64,000 bases of DNA from an uncultured Bacteroidales bacterium (GCA_937894795.1 CALCQV010000006.1:1-64000), one strand, 5' to 3'; shown: positions 24,826 to 35,091, counted from the stretch's first letter. Made by a program: numbers and translations. Notes: generated by a model from the letters alone, not told the origin.

Positions 24826-27624
24826 TTAATTATTCATCAGGGGTTCTATTGCCTGTAATAATAAATGATACTTTATGGGTTTAGAAATAAATGTATCACA
24901 TATATTGTCCATTGTTTCCAGTTCTTGATTATGGTCTGTTTGTCCAATAACCGGTATATGCGGAACTGTTCGTTTCACATCTTTTAGAAAGTTGAATATA
25001 GATGTATTATCCGGATTGCAGACGCTATATATTAAATCAATCCTTTCTGTTTGATTAAACTGTAAGGTGGCATCTTTAGCATCTACTGATCTGAGAACCC
25101 TTGCTCCTGTTCCTGAAAATACCGCTTTTAGATAGTTATATGATGCGTCCTCATTCTCAATGATCATTATTGTTTTGTCTTTCCATTCCGTTTTGGAGAT
25201 GTTGACCTTTTTATTGGATTGTAGAGGATAATAAGGAATTGTAAAACTGAAAACTGAACCTTTACCGACCTCAGATTCAACACTAATATCCCCATTCATC
25301 AATTCAATAATATTTTTAGATATCGCCAATCCTAATCCGGTTCCTCCCATCTTATAGTTGCCTCCTTCACCAACTTGTCTGAATCTCTTGAATAATAGCA
25401 ACTGATCCTTTTCTGAAATCCCAACTCCGGTATCACGAACATAGAAGTACAATTCATTATCACGTAAACTACAGCCAAATACAACCTCTCCTTTGCTGGT
25501 AAATTTAATAGCATTGACAACCAGATTAGTCATCACTTGAGTTAGCCTGAAAGGATCTGTTAATATTTTTACACCCTTTAAACTGTTTTCAATTGTGTAT
25601 TGAAGTGTTACATTCTCTTTACCGAGTCGTTTTTTATAATCAGAAGTGGAGATGAAGAGTTCCTCCACTAGTTTATTTAATTCAACATATTCAGGCTTAA
25701 TGGTAAGTTGACCTGCTTCAATTTTTGCAATGTCTATAATATCATTAATAAGATTAAGCAGATTCCCAACTGCAGTGTTGATGTGGTCAACATATTCATT
25801 TTTCTCCTCTTCAGTAAGTCCGCCTTCAGCAATGAGATTTGAAAAACCAACAATGGAATTCATTGGAGTCCTGATTTCATGGCTCATATTAGCAAGAAAT
25901 GCGGTTTTTAGCCGATCAGCCTCTTCAGCCTTTTCCTTAGCTATAAAATATTTTTCCTGGATGATTTGCTTTTCAGTTATATCACGACTAATGCAAAGGA
26001 TTCCTATTACGTTCGACGAGCTATCATGACATAAAACTTTTAATGTATCGTATAGACGCCGGGAACCATCTGATAATGATATCCACTCTTCATTCCTGAT
26101 TGGATTTCCGTTTTCCAGGATTTGCCGGTCGTTCTCAATATATAGTTTGGCAGCATCCGGTGGAAACAAGTCAAAGTCCGATTTACCCAATATTTCATCC
26201 TCTCCTATCCCCAAATAGCCGGCAAAAGCATTATTGCATCCGGCATATTTACTTTCAAGATCCTTCAGAAAAACCATATCAGGAATTGAATTCATGACCG
26301 ATCTAAGCAGGGAATGTTCTTTCTCAAGCGCACTGCGAATGGTTTTCAGGTCAAGAATCATCTTATTAGCTGATTCAGCCAGTGAAATGAATTCAGTTGA
26401 TGAGAGTTCGTCCTTATTGATAAAAGTATATTCACTAATTGCTTCTTTGAAGAAACGGTCAAATCTGGAAAATCCTTGTTTAGTTCTGTTAACAACCTTT
26501 TTTGACAGAATGAAGCCAACTAGAAGAATTGCAAATAAGGCAATTGTGATACGGGTAATAGTCTTGTTCTGTTGGTGTCTCAATTCATCTCTCTTCTGCA
26601 CAATAATGTTATCAACATCGTTTTTGTAAAATCCGGCACCAATAATCCAGCCCCATTCCTGAATCTGTCTTACATATGCTATTTTTGGCTCATCAAATTG
26701 AACTCCGGGTTTATGATATTTATATTCAACAAAGCCACCACCCCTTCGAGAAATACTGCTTACCTTGTCACCATCCAATATATTTTGAGCGGTAAATGTA
26801 ACATCACTTGATTGAACGATTGCGCCATTTGATAGCACCGGATTAATGTATTTATCCAGAATGAAAATATAGCCATCACTTCCAAATCTGATATTTGCAA
26901 TTCTATTTAACACTTCCTTTTTCAGATCTTCTTCAAAGTCCGACAGATATTCTTTTGATCCAAAGTACCACCCGTATGGTTTGAACTTTTTTACATAACT
27001 GTACTTGAAGTGTGTCGAATCACCTTCTTCACCATTAAGCTTGTGGTAGTATGTTATATATCCTTTGTCAATTTCCTTTAACAATTCAATTTCTCTTCTG
27101 ACCATGTAATTACCCAGACTGTCATGTAGTGATAAGCCGGAAAAACCCTCATATTGAGGACTCTTAGGAAGAAGCACTGAAGTTCCATCAAGTTGGTAAA
27201 TGAATACGTAACCGTCATCATCACCTAAACGAAATACTCTTATGGCATCTTTGATTATTTTCTTTATTTCTGCATCTGATTTGATACCCTTATTCTCGTT
27301 ATAAATATTCTCGGCAATAGAACAGGCAATTTCAACTCTATCCTTTAAATCTGCTTTTAGATTTTCCTGAGATAATGATCTCATATAATTAACGAACTCT
27401 AATGTCCGATGGACTTCTCTTTCAACTAATTGCTTTTGATGATCCAGAAGCTCATCACTTACTTTAAGATATTCAGTACGGTACTTTCTATTTTCATATG
27501 AGACCCAGTTGTGACCAATAAAAAGGATTAACATAATGGCTATAGCCATTATACTCCCCATAATTAAGTTGCTCAAGCTAGGCTTCCGAAATTTTGTTAT
27601 GATGTAGTTGAATATAGATTTCAT
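24826..27624 (-). CDS. Hybrid sensor histidine kinase (dCache-PAS-HisKA-HATPase-pseudo-receiver)
   Basis: 932 residues. TM helix (~20-40), a long periplasmic part with two Cache modules (DDDGYVFIYQLDG... and FGSDGYIFILDKY...GWGWIIGAGFY-type ends), second TM (~355-375), then PAS (DMVFLKDLESKYAG), HisKA with MSHEIRTPMNSIVG, HATPase with NAIKFTS and DTGVGIS and GGTGLGLAI, and a C-terminal receiver-like domain (~810-932). In the receiver the phosphoacceptor position reads DLIYSVCNP, Ser instead of Asp, though the FISKP Lys is kept; so phosphotransfer there is unlikely. It starts 22 bp downstream of the LtaS-like gene. Confidence 0.92.
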   Translation of the reverse strand: MKSIFNYIITKFRKPSLSNLIMGSIMAIAIMLILFIGHNWVSYENRKYRTEYLKVSDELLDHQKQLVEREVHRTLEFVNYMRSLSQENLKADLKDRVEIACSIAENIYNENKGIKSDAEIKKIIKDAIRVFRLGDDDGYVFIYQLDGTSVLLPKSPQYEGFSGLSLHDSLGNYMVRREIELLKEIDKGYITYYHKLNGEEGDSTHFKYSYVKKFKPYGWYFGSKEYLSDFEEDLKKEVLNRIANIRFGSDGYIFILDKYINPVLSNGAIVQSSDVTFTAQNILDGDKVSSISRRGGGFVEYKYHKPGVQFDEPKIAYVRQIQEWGWIIGAGFYKNDVDNIIVQKRDELRHQQNKTITRITIALFAILLVGFILSKKVVNRTKQGFSRFDRFFKEAISEYTFINKDELSSTEFISLAESANKMILDLKTIRSALEKEHSLLRSVMNSIPDMVFLKDLESKYAGCNNAFAGYLGIGEDEILGKSDFDLFPPDAAKLYIENDRQILENGNPIRNEEWISLSDGSRRLYDTLKVLCHDSSSNVIGILCISRDITEKQIIQEKYFIAKEKAEEADRLKTAFLANMSHEIRTPMNSIVGFSNLIAEGGLTEEEKNEYVDHINTAVGNLLNLINDIIDIAKIEAGQLTIKPEYVELNKLVEELFISTSDYKKRLGKENVTLQYTIENSLKGVKILTDPFRLTQVMTNLVVNAIKFTSKGEVVFGCSLRDNELYFYVRDTGVGISEKDQLLLFKRFRQVGEGGNYKMGGTGLGLAISKNIIELMNGDISVESEVGKGSVFSFTIPYYPLQSNKKVNISKTEWKDKTIMIIENEDASYNYLKAVFSGTGARVLRSVDAKDATLQFNQTERIDLIYSVCNPDNTSIFNFLKDVKRTVPHIPVIGQTDHNQELETMDNICDTFISKPIKYHLLLQAIEPLMNN

Positions 27625-27646
27625 AGTGTGAACCAGAATGTTATTC

Positions 27647-29509
27647 TCATAATCTCATGTATTCTTCAAAAAGCACCTGAAGGAATGATTTTCCTTGTTT
27701 TTTAGTCTTTTCCTTCAATTCATCCGGAACAGTATCTTCATTGTAATGATCTACTCTTGCGTCATATACAAAATGACCATTTTGGGTGATCCAGCCCAGA
27801 CCTTCTTCAAAAGAATAGTATGCGAATTCAGGTGAATAAGGATTAAAAAGATCACGACTCCATTTAAATGGGGCACTATCAAGTCCAAGTTGTTTTAAAA
27901 GCGTAGTGGCCAGATCCATTTGGTTTGACAAACGGTTGACTTTTAATCCACGGAACTCTTCCTTTATTACTTCACCATAGAACAACATGGGTATTTTATG
28001 ATATGCAGGAGTCGTAAAACTCCAGTTTCTGTATGAATTATGACTATGATCAGCAACTATAATGAACAGTGTGTTTTTGAACCAAGGTTGTTTTCTCGCT
28101 TCATTGATATAATTGCCAAGGCAACGGTCAGTATAATAAGCAGAATTAATATAATCATTTTCATTCCCCCCCCAGTCAAACACATTTTCCATTGGTTGGT
28201 CATATGGTGAATGAGAACTTAAAGTAAAGAGCCCTGAAAAGAATGGCTCTTTCTCTTCATTAAGGTCCTTTAGCTGCCTGGATAGTACAAATTCGTCATG
28301 AACTCCAAGTTTACCACGAAGCACATTATTACCAAAGTCGTTATGCTCCACAACTTTAGTGAATCCATTATAAAGTATATAGCCTTTTATATTGCCATAT
28401 CTAAGTTGTCCACCAAAATAAAATGATGTATAATACCCATTATCAATCAAACTCTTTGTTACTGTGGGCAATTTGCTAAATTTTTCAGGTTGAACAGTTA
28501 CAGAAGAGATTGGATGGGCAGGAAAACCACTGAAAATGCTTCCCATTGCCTGTTCACTTCTGGGACCTGTTGCATACAAATTCGTGAACAAAACTCCCTG
28601 ATTTTCCAGCTCATGAAATGAAGGTGTAATCCCCGGTTTGCCACCAATTGATTCAATTAAATCAGCTGACCAACTCTCAAGTATAATAAGAACAATATTA
28701 GGCTTTTCGGTTTTCAGTATATGAGTAGTCGAGTCTTTTGGCAACTCATATAATTTTTCAATAATAGACTGAGCTTCCTCTTTGTCATAAAAGGCATAGG
28801 GATTCTTGCCAAAATTTTTATAATTCTCTATAATGCTTATTGTAATATTAAACCCCGAATTAACCGCAGCAAGATTTAAGATATTGTGATTAGAATAATA
28901 GGACTCACTTTGATTGATTGGAATTTGCTGCCATCCTCCCCTGCCACCTATGAATAAAACCGGAAGTAATACAATAAGGATCAACCACACTTTGAAATAC
29001 CATAAATTCAATGACTCCAATATCTTAACATGGAAATACTTCACATAAAGCCAATATGTTGAGGTGCTGAGAACCAGAAACAGAAGTATTAGAACGAAAA
29101 ATGTAGCTGTTGATGCAGAATTATATACTTCTGATGGATTTTGCAAATACATCAGGGCTTTATATGGCATCTTTGTTTTCCATTCAGGATATATCCCAAG
29201 TTCTGCTGTTACAAGTAAAGAAAATACGATTATTGCTGATAATGTATAAACCTTATTTAAACTGTTTAACCATTTGGGGCTATAAAAACTCTGTATAATC
29301 AAGATTAAAAATGGAAACAGCAGAAGATAACAGGTTGTAGCAATATCAAGCGGAATAGCATGCCAAAATGCTGCAATAGCTTCATCCGGTTTAATTCCAT
29401 CAGCTTTGATCAACTGATAATTATATAACAGAAATATTGCCCTCGTAATAAAGAAAAACAACATCCAAAAAGCCAGTTGTTTTGTAAACGACGCAAATAT
29501 TTTCTTCAT
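27647..29509 (-). CDS. LTA synthase-family sulfatase/phosphotransferase
   Basis: 620 residues. Five N-terminal membrane helices (to ~190), then an extracytoplasmic alkaline-phosphatase-fold domain: KPNIVLIILESW (metal Glu), GPRSEQAMGSIFSG at the nucleophile loop, IVADHSH (metal Asp-His). The Thr nucleophile of LtaS seems to be Ser here. Family enzymes move phosphoglycerol or phosphoethanolamine onto envelope glycans or lipids; Bacteroidota lack LTA, so the acceptor is unknown. Followed after 22 bp by the sensor kinase. A promoter is at 29532-29560. Confidence 0.88.
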   Translation of the reverse strand: MKKIFASFTKQLAFWMLFFFITRAIFLLYNYQLIKADGIKPDEAIAAFWHAIPLDIATTCYLLLFPFLILIIQSFYSPKWLNSLNKVYTLSAIIVFSLLVTAELGIYPEWKTKMPYKALMYLQNPSEVYNSASTATFFVLILLFLVLSTSTYWLYVKYFHVKILESLNLWYFKVWLILIVLLPVLFIGGRGGWQQIPINQSESYYSNHNILNLAAVNSGFNITISIIENYKNFGKNPYAFYDKEEAQSIIEKLYELPKDSTTHILKTEKPNIVLIILESWSADLIESIGGKPGITPSFHELENQGVLFTNLYATGPRSEQAMGSIFSGFPAHPISSVTVQPEKFSKLPTVTKSLIDNGYYTSFYFGGQLRYGNIKGYILYNGFTKVVEHNDFGNNVLRGKLGVHDEFVLSRQLKDLNEEKEPFFSGLFTLSSHSPYDQPMENVFDWGGNENDYINSAYYTDRCLGNYINEARKQPWFKNTLFIIVADHSHNSYRNWSFTTPAYHKIPMLFYGEVIKEEFRGLKVNRLSNQMDLATTLLKQLGLDSAPFKWSRDLFNPYSPEFAYYSFEEGLGWITQNGHFVYDARVDHYNEDTVPDELKEKTKKQGKSFLQVLFEEYMRL

Positions 29510-29531
29510 CTATTTTATTCTATACGAGCGA

Positions 29532-29560
29532 CAAAATTAGCCTATTCTTTGAATTATCAA
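29532..29560 (-). promoter_or_regulatory. Promoter of LtaS-like / sensor kinase unit
   Basis: Minus strand TTG (29560-29558), 18 nt, TAATTTTG (29539-29532); a 22-nt leader precedes the ATG. Confidence 0.6.
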
Positions 29561-29734
29561 CGTTTGCCACAAATAAATATCGAATTTTCAATGTGTTCTA
29601 TAATTCAACTCCTTATTAATCGCAGGATCCGGAAATTCTTAATATTTTTGCATAATGAGGTTATTACAAGCCTCTTTTCTTTATCTATTTTTGTTTCTGA
29701 TTGATATTCCTCATTTTCAATAATTTCTATATAA

Positions 29735-30679
29735 ATGAACCAACCAAAACTAAGTGTAATTATTTGTGTCTTTAATGAAGAAGAAAACATCAAGCCATTG
29801 AATAAATGGATTAATGAATCATTGACAGATATAGATTACGAAATAGTATATGTGGACGATGGATCAACGGACTCTACAATCCAACAAATAAAGGATCTTG
29901 CTGATGAAAAGGTTGTTCTCGTTGAATTGAGGAAGAATTTTGGACAGAGTTCAGCACTATATGCCGGTATTGAACAAGCCAGAGGTGAATACCTGGTAAC
30001 TATGGATGGTGATCTGCAAAATGACCCCTCCGATATACCTGGAATGCTGAAGCTGGCAATTGAACAGGATTGGGATTTGGTGGCAGGGGCCCGCAAGAAC
30101 CGGCAAGACGGGATTTTCCTGAGGAAGATTCCCAGCAAGATTGCTAATTCCATTATTAGAAGCAGTACCGGTGTAAAAATAAAAGACTATGGCTGTACTT
30201 TAAAAGTTTTTAAAAGTGATCTGGCCAAGAACATAGCATTGTATGGTGAACTACACCGGTTTATACCGGTTCTTGCAAGTCTTGAAGGCGCCCGGATTAC
30301 ACAGGTTGATGTAAAGCATCATGCCAGAGAATTTGGGAAGTCGAAATATGGAATTAATAGAACATTCAAGGTAATAAGTGATTTGCTGCTCATGCTTTTT
30401 TTCAAAAAATACATGCAACGGCCAATGCATCTTTTTGGTGGACTAGGTTTGATCTTGACTCTTATCGGCTTAATAATCAATTCATACTTTTTGGTATTAA
30501 AGCTTGGTGGACATGATATATGGGGTAAACCAATGCTTTTATTGGGAATTTTATTGGTTATTTCAGGCATTCAGTTAATCACTGTCGGAATAATTGCTGA
30601 TGTTCAGATGCGTACCTACTATGAGTCACAGAATAAAAGGCCCTATACAATACGAAAAATTCACACTTTCAGTAAGTAA
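29735..30679 (+). CDS. Family 2 glycosyltransferase, DPMS/GtrB type
   Basis: 314 residues. GT2 domain: VIICVFNEEENI, YVDDGSTDSTI, MDGDLQNDP (DxD), RKNRQDGIFLRKIPSKIAN, HRFIPVLA and the HHAREFGKSKYG loop. Two C-terminal membrane helices (~230-290). Such enzymes transfer a sugar to polyprenyl phosphate on the inner membrane leaflet. The next gene starts at the adjoining base, and three more follow with overlaps, so this opens an envelope-glycosylation operon. TATTTTTG boxes at 29643-29650 and 29686-29693 may serve as promoters. Confidence 0.92.
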   Translation: MNQPKLSVIICVFNEEENIKPLNKWINESLTDIDYEIVYVDDGSTDSTIQQIKDLADEKVVLVELRKNFGQSSALYAGIEQARGEYLVTMDGDLQNDPSDIPGMLKLAIEQDWDLVAGARKNRQDGIFLRKIPSKIANSIIRSSTGVKIKDYGCTLKVFKSDLAKNIALYGELHRFIPVLASLEGARITQVDVKHHAREFGKSKYGINRTFKVISDLLLMLFFKKYMQRPMHLFGGLGLILTLIGLIINSYFLVLKLGGHDIWGKPMLLLGILLVISGIQLITVGIIADVQMRTYYESQNKRPYTIRKIHTFSK

Positions 30680-31567
30680 ATGAAATCTCTTCTAAAGGCC
30701 TTTCTCAAGATTTCAATTTCTCTTGTCGCTTTGTATTATGTGTATACAAAAATTGACATACAGATAGTATTTGAGATCTTTAAGAAACTTAATTATCCTT
30801 TACTTTTTGTTGCACTATTATTATTTGTAGGTTCTAAATTAGTTTCTGCCATCAGGTTAAACTATTATTTTAACGTGGTAAATGCAAAATTGGAGAGTTA
30901 TAGTAATCTGCGTTTGTATTTATTGGGAATGTATTACAATCTGTTTTTACCGGGCGGCATTGGAGGTGATGGATATAAAGTATGGATTTTAAATAAAAAC
31001 TTCAATCTTAAGGTTAAAGATCTTTTTTGGGGAGTGTTCCTTGATAGGCTAAATGGAGTCTTTGCTCTGTTTCTACTTTCTTTTTTGATGGTTCCACTAC
31101 TTTCGTTGAGCGCAGATATAAAGTTATTGTCAATCATCTCAATCCCCGTAAGCCTGATCATATATTTGATCGTTAACAAGAAGTTCTTCAAAACATTTTA
31201 CATTGTATTCATTCCAACAACTCTGCTTTCTTTAGCTGTCCAGATTTTACAACTTTTATCAGCCCTTTTTATCTTATGGTCTAATGGTTCATCAGATCAG
31301 GTTACTGCTTATTTGTTTTTATTTCTGATCTCTTCCATTGTTGCAGCCTTACCAATTACCATTGGCGGTGTCGGTTCACGTGAAATCACCTTTCTTTTTG
31401 GTGCCCGGTTGTTAAATTTGGATATAAACCTATCTATAGCCCTGAGTCTTATTTTTTATATTATAACTTTAGTGGTGTCATTAGCCGGCATTTATTATAG
31501 CCTAAATACAAAATCACTTAATTTGCAATTAGAAGAAAAGTTAATTTCACAAATAAACACGCCATAA
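30680..31567 (+). CDS. UPF0104/LPG-synthase-TM-like integral membrane protein
   Basis: 295 residues with about eight membrane helices. It carries the lysylphosphatidylglycerol-synthase transmembrane family pattern: YNLFLPGGIGGDGYKVW, FWGVFLDRLNGVFAL and LPITIGGVGSREITFLF. Family members are flippases or lipid/sugar transporters of the MprF/AglD type; AglD-like proteins pair with GT2 enzymes. It starts one base after the GT2 stop and ends on the epimerase ATG base, indicating translational coupling. Exact substrate unknown. Confidence 0.88.
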   Translation: MKSLLKAFLKISISLVALYYVYTKIDIQIVFEIFKKLNYPLLFVALLLFVGSKLVSAIRLNYYFNVVNAKLESYSNLRLYLLGMYYNLFLPGGIGGDGYKVWILNKNFNLKVKDLFWGVFLDRLNGVFALFLLSFLMVPLLSLSADIKLLSIISIPVSLIIYLIVNKKFFKTFYIVFIPTTLLSLAVQILQLLSALFILWSNGSSDQVTAYLFLFLISSIVAALPITIGGVGSREITFLFGARLLNLDINLSIALSLIFYIITLVVSLAGIYYSLNTKSLNLQLEEKLISQINTP

Positions 31568-32520
31568 TGAGTAAAATATTAATAACCGGTGCAGCAGGGT
31601 TCATAGGTTCTAACCTTGTTGGTCAATTATTGAAAAATGGCAAGCAAGTTATTGGTATTGACAATTTTGATGATTTCTATGATGTGAGTTTAAAGAGGGC
31701 AAATTTGGCAGGTTATGCTACTTCGCCAAATTTCAAACTCATAGAAGTCGATATTAGAAATAAGGAACAGCTTACCGGGGTTTTTACTGAATACAAGCCT
31801 GATTGTGTTGTACATCTGGCTGCAAGAGCCGGTGTAAGGCCATCAATTGATGATCCGGTTTTGTATTATGATGTTAATGTTACGGGAACGCTTATATTAC
31901 TTGAAGTTATGAGAGAATGTGGGGTTAATAAATTAGTATTTGCCTCCTCTTCCTCCGTATATGGGAATAATAAAAAAGTTCCTTTTTCAGAAACAGACAA
32001 TGTGGACAATCCCATTTCTCCATACGCAGCTACAAAGAAAGCTGGCGAACTTCTATGCTATACATACCATCATTTATACAACTTCGATGTTTTTTGCCTG
32101 AGGTTCTTTACCGTATACGGTCATAACCAACGTCCGGAAATGGCAATCCAGAAATTTGGCAGGCATATTAAAGAAGGAAAGCCAATCACAATGTTCGGCG
32201 CCGGGAATACTCGTCGTGACTATACCTTTATTGATGATATTGTATCTGGATTAATTGCCTCAATTGAACGAGTTCATGGTTATGAGATTATTAATCTGGG
32301 TAACAATGACACAATTGCTTTAATCGATTTAATTCATTTTATTGCTGAAACATTAGGCAAACCGGTGCAAATTATTCAAGAACCCATGCAACCCGGAGAT
32401 GTTGAGATTACATACGCTGATATTGCCAAGGCTACCCAATTACTTGATTATCATCCGGGCCATTCTATAAGAGAAGGATTATTAAAGATGTTCAGTAATT
32501 ATAATTCGAATATGAAATGA
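31567..32520 (+). CDS. NAD-dependent sugar epimerase (UDP-glucuronate 4-epimerase-like)
   Basis: 317 residues, extended SDR. Rossmann GAAGFIGSNLV, NAD acidic residue in GIDNFDDFYD, HLAARAGVRPSI, ASSSSVYG, YAATKKAGE (YxxxK), and RFFTVYG. The DNFDDFYD and ARAGVRPS motifs are those of UDP-glucuronate/UDP-galacturonate 4-epimerases. It supplies an NDP-sugar for the upstream glycosyltransferase, by context. Overlaps UPF0104 by one base and YggS by four (ATGA). Confidence 0.92.
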   Translation: MSKILITGAAGFIGSNLVGQLLKNGKQVIGIDNFDDFYDVSLKRANLAGYATSPNFKLIEVDIRNKEQLTGVFTEYKPDCVVHLAARAGVRPSIDDPVLYYDVNVTGTLILLEVMRECGVNKLVFASSSSVYGNNKKVPFSETDNVDNPISPYAATKKAGELLCYTYHHLYNFDVFCLRFFTVYGHNQRPEMAIQKFGRHIKEGKPITMFGAGNTRRDYTFIDDIVSGLIASIERVHGYEIINLGNNDTIALIDLIHFIAETLGKPVQIIQEPMQPGDVEITYADIAKATQLLDYHPGHSIREGLLKMFSNYNSNMK

Positions 32521-33176
32521 ACCAAAACGTGCTAAAAGTACTTTCTGAAATACCTGATGATGTTAAATTGATTGCAGTAACTAAAAAGCGATCTGTTAGT
32601 GAAATCCTGGATGTGTATCATTCGGGTATAAAAGATTTTGGTGAAAACAGAGTACAGGAATTATTACAAAAACAACCTCTACTTCCATCTGATGTGAAAT
32701 GGCATCTTATTGGCCATTTACAAACAAACAAAGTAAAATATATTGCATCTTTCATTCACTTGATTCACAGTGTTGACAGCCTGAAACTCTTACTTGAAAT
32801 AAATAATCAGGCTAAAAGATGCAATCGTACCATTGATTGCTTACTTCAGGTATATATAGCAAAAGAGGAAACAAAGTTTGGATTGGATACTGATGAATTG
32901 GATACTATTTTATCCTCATCGGTGTTAAAAGATCTTCAAAATATCAGAATAACCGGACTAATGGGCATGGCAACATTCTCAGATGATCTAAATCTTATAA
33001 GGAGTGAATTCCGATCGTTAAAGAGCATCTTTAATCAAATTAAATCAACTTACTTTATTGATAATAACTACTTTACCCAAATATCTATGGGTATGTCAAG
33101 TGATTACCATATTGCTATTGAAGAAGGAAGTACCATCGTTAGAATTGGAACCGCACTATTTGGAAAAAGAGACTAG
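32517..33176 (+). CDS. YggS-family pyridoxal phosphate homeostasis protein
   Basis: 219 residues. PLP-binding barrel of the YggS/PROSC family: LIAVTKKRSVSEI (Lys Schiff base), DFGENRVQEL, WHLIGHLQTNK, TGLMGMATFSD and ISMGMSSDYHIAIEEGSTIVRIGTALFG. It manages free PLP. It starts on an ATGA overlap with the epimerase and ends the envelope operon; its placement there is unusual, as it has no known envelope role. Confidence 0.93.
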   Translation: MNQNVLKVLSEIPDDVKLIAVTKKRSVSEILDVYHSGIKDFGENRVQELLQKQPLLPSDVKWHLIGHLQTNKVKYIASFIHLIHSVDSLKLLLEINNQAKRCNRTIDCLLQVYIAKEETKFGLDTDELDTILSSSVLKDLQNIRITGLMGMATFSDDLNLIRSEFRSLKSIFNQIKSTYFIDNNYFTQISMGMSSDYHIAIEEGSTIVRIGTALFGKRD

Positions 33177-33296
33177 TCTGCTTGTTGATTATAAAGACTA
33201 ACAAATAACTATCTTAGCAGGCTGACAAAATGATAAAAGCTACTAACTGATGAATTATTAAGTGTTCACCATTGTTTTTTAAAACTATATCAAATT

Positions 33297-35015
33297 ATGA
33301 CCAATAAATTCAACTTCTTTTTAGTCATCCTACTAGGTGTTATCTCCTCTTTACTCATAACAGGTTGCAAAGATGATCCTGATGATCCGGATATAGAATC
33401 TTACCCATCTATTATATTATCTAGTGCTGAAACCTCTAATTATCCGGGGAATACTGTTAGTACTTCAGTATCGATAACCGCTCCTAATGGATTAAAAAAA
33501 ATGACCATTCTCAAAGAGGGCTCTTTGTATGAGGAAGTTAATTACAACTCTGAGAAAACTGCGAATTATAGTTTCTCTTATACAATTGAAGCCGGTCTAA
33601 CGGCAGGATCCATAGTTAACTTCGCTTTTATAGCGATTGATTCATTAGGCAAACAGTCTGATCAGGTGCTGTTTAAGATCAATATTCTTGAGTTAATTAC
33701 CAGAGAAATTGTACAAGTAAATGGTGATATTACTGAAAATAGTATTTGGACTTCTGATAAAATATGGAGATTAAATAACATAGTGAAAGTTACTGACGGT
33801 GTAACACTAACAATAGAGCCGGGCACTATTATTAAGGGAGCCTCCGAAAGTAATGGCACTCTTCTCATACAAAGAGGAGGGAAAATCATGGCGCAGGGAA
33901 CAGCATCCAACCCTATTGTATTTACTTCTGATAAAGATCCGGGAAGCCGTGCTGCAGGTGATTGGGGAGGAATTGTTATTTGCGGAAAAGCACCCAACAA
34001 CCAAGGAGCCTCCATTATCCTGGAAGGTGATTATGGAGCTGTCCATGGTGGCACAAATCCACAAGACAATTCAGGTACTCTGTCATACGTTCGTATTGAA
34101 TTTGCAGGGAATATTATCAATAATAACCAAGAGATAAACTCTCTTACATTGGCAAGTGTTGGATCATCTACAATTATTAATAATATTCAATGTTCATTTG
34201 GTTTAGATGATTCTTTTGAATTTTTTGGCGGAACTGTTAATGCCAAAAACCTTATATCATACAAAGCTAAAGACGATGACATTGATACGGATTTTGGCCA
34301 TGTTGGACATATCCAATTTGCTGTTGCTGTCAGAGATGGTAATATTGCCGATCAATTTTACTCAAATGGTATTGAGATTGACAATGACGGTGCCGGTACT
34401 CCTATGTTGCCATTGACACAGACTGTCCTTTCAAATATTACGATTATTGGTGCAAAAAATATTGCTGAAGGAATTATAAGTCCGCTATTGCAGAATGCAG
34501 CTCAATTCAGAAGAAACAGTATGCCAAGTATTTACAATTCTTTCCTTACCGGATTTCCCGTCGGTATTTTTATTGATGACACTAAGCCAGGCTGTAGCCA
34601 GAACGCACTAGAAGAGAAATTGCAGGTAAGAAATACTATCCTGGCAGGAGTAGAAAACTGGGGTAATAACAACTGGGGAGGGAGCACAAATAATACCAAT
34701 GCACCACTTAAACAGGTTAATGCAAATGTTGCACCCGGTTTTGAAGTCAATACCTGGTTTAATACCTCTAATTACAATAATCAACTATTGGCTAAATGGC
34801 AAGATGCCGGTATAGATCAAAGTGTTTTCAATTCTGTAAATCCAAAATTTACACCCAATTCGGGTTCTATTCTATTGAATTCTGCAAGATGGGATAATAC
34901 ACCAAATGCAGAAGATCCCTTTTTTGAAGAAGTCAACTATGTAGGTGCCTTTGGACCAACCGACTGGACTGCAGGATGGAGTAACTGGACTCCACAGACA
35001 ACCATTTATCAGTAA
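33297..35015 (+). CDS. Bacteroidota surface lipoprotein with Ig-like and beta-helix-like domains
   Basis: 572 residues. Lipoprotein signal with lipobox LITGC and an acidic KDDPDDPD right after, as in surface-exposed Bacteroidota lipoproteins. Residues ~35-125 look like an Ig/cadherin-type domain; from ~145 the protein follows the repeating pattern VTDGVTLTIEPGTIIKG / GGKIMAQGTASNPIVFTSD / GDWGGIVICG, the right-handed beta-helix-like fold common in this phylum. No catalytic motif. It is monocistronic, closed by a bidirectional terminator. Confidence 0.85.
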   Translation: MTNKFNFFLVILLGVISSLLITGCKDDPDDPDIESYPSIILSSAETSNYPGNTVSTSVSITAPNGLKKMTILKEGSLYEEVNYNSEKTANYSFSYTIEAGLTAGSIVNFAFIAIDSLGKQSDQVLFKINILELITREIVQVNGDITENSIWTSDKIWRLNNIVKVTDGVTLTIEPGTIIKGASESNGTLLIQRGGKIMAQGTASNPIVFTSDKDPGSRAAGDWGGIVICGKAPNNQGASIILEGDYGAVHGGTNPQDNSGTLSYVRIEFAGNIINNNQEINSLTLASVGSSTIINNIQCSFGLDDSFEFFGGTVNAKNLISYKAKDDDIDTDFGHVGHIQFAVAVRDGNIADQFYSNGIEIDNDGAGTPMLPLTQTVLSNITIIGAKNIAEGIISPLLQNAAQFRRNSMPSIYNSFLTGFPVGIFIDDTKPGCSQNALEEKLQVRNTILAGVENWGNNNWGGSTNNTNAPLKQVNANVAPGFEVNTWFNTSNYNNQLLAKWQDAGIDQSVFNSVNPKFTPNSGSILLNSARWDNTPNAEDPFFEEVNYVGAFGPTDWTAGWSNWTPQTTIYQ

Positions 35016-35033
35016 ATATATTGCTCAGCTTAT

Positions 35034-35069
35034 AAAAAGAACAGGAGATTGAGGTCTCCTGTTCTTTTT
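35034..35069. terminator. Bidirectional terminator
   Basis: 15-bp perfect stem (35034-35048 with 35055-35069), loop TTGAGG; A5 and T5 form the stem base, so it can serve both convergent genes. Confidence 0.9.
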
Positions 35070-35091
35070 AGTTTTATGGCTTAAAGAAAAA

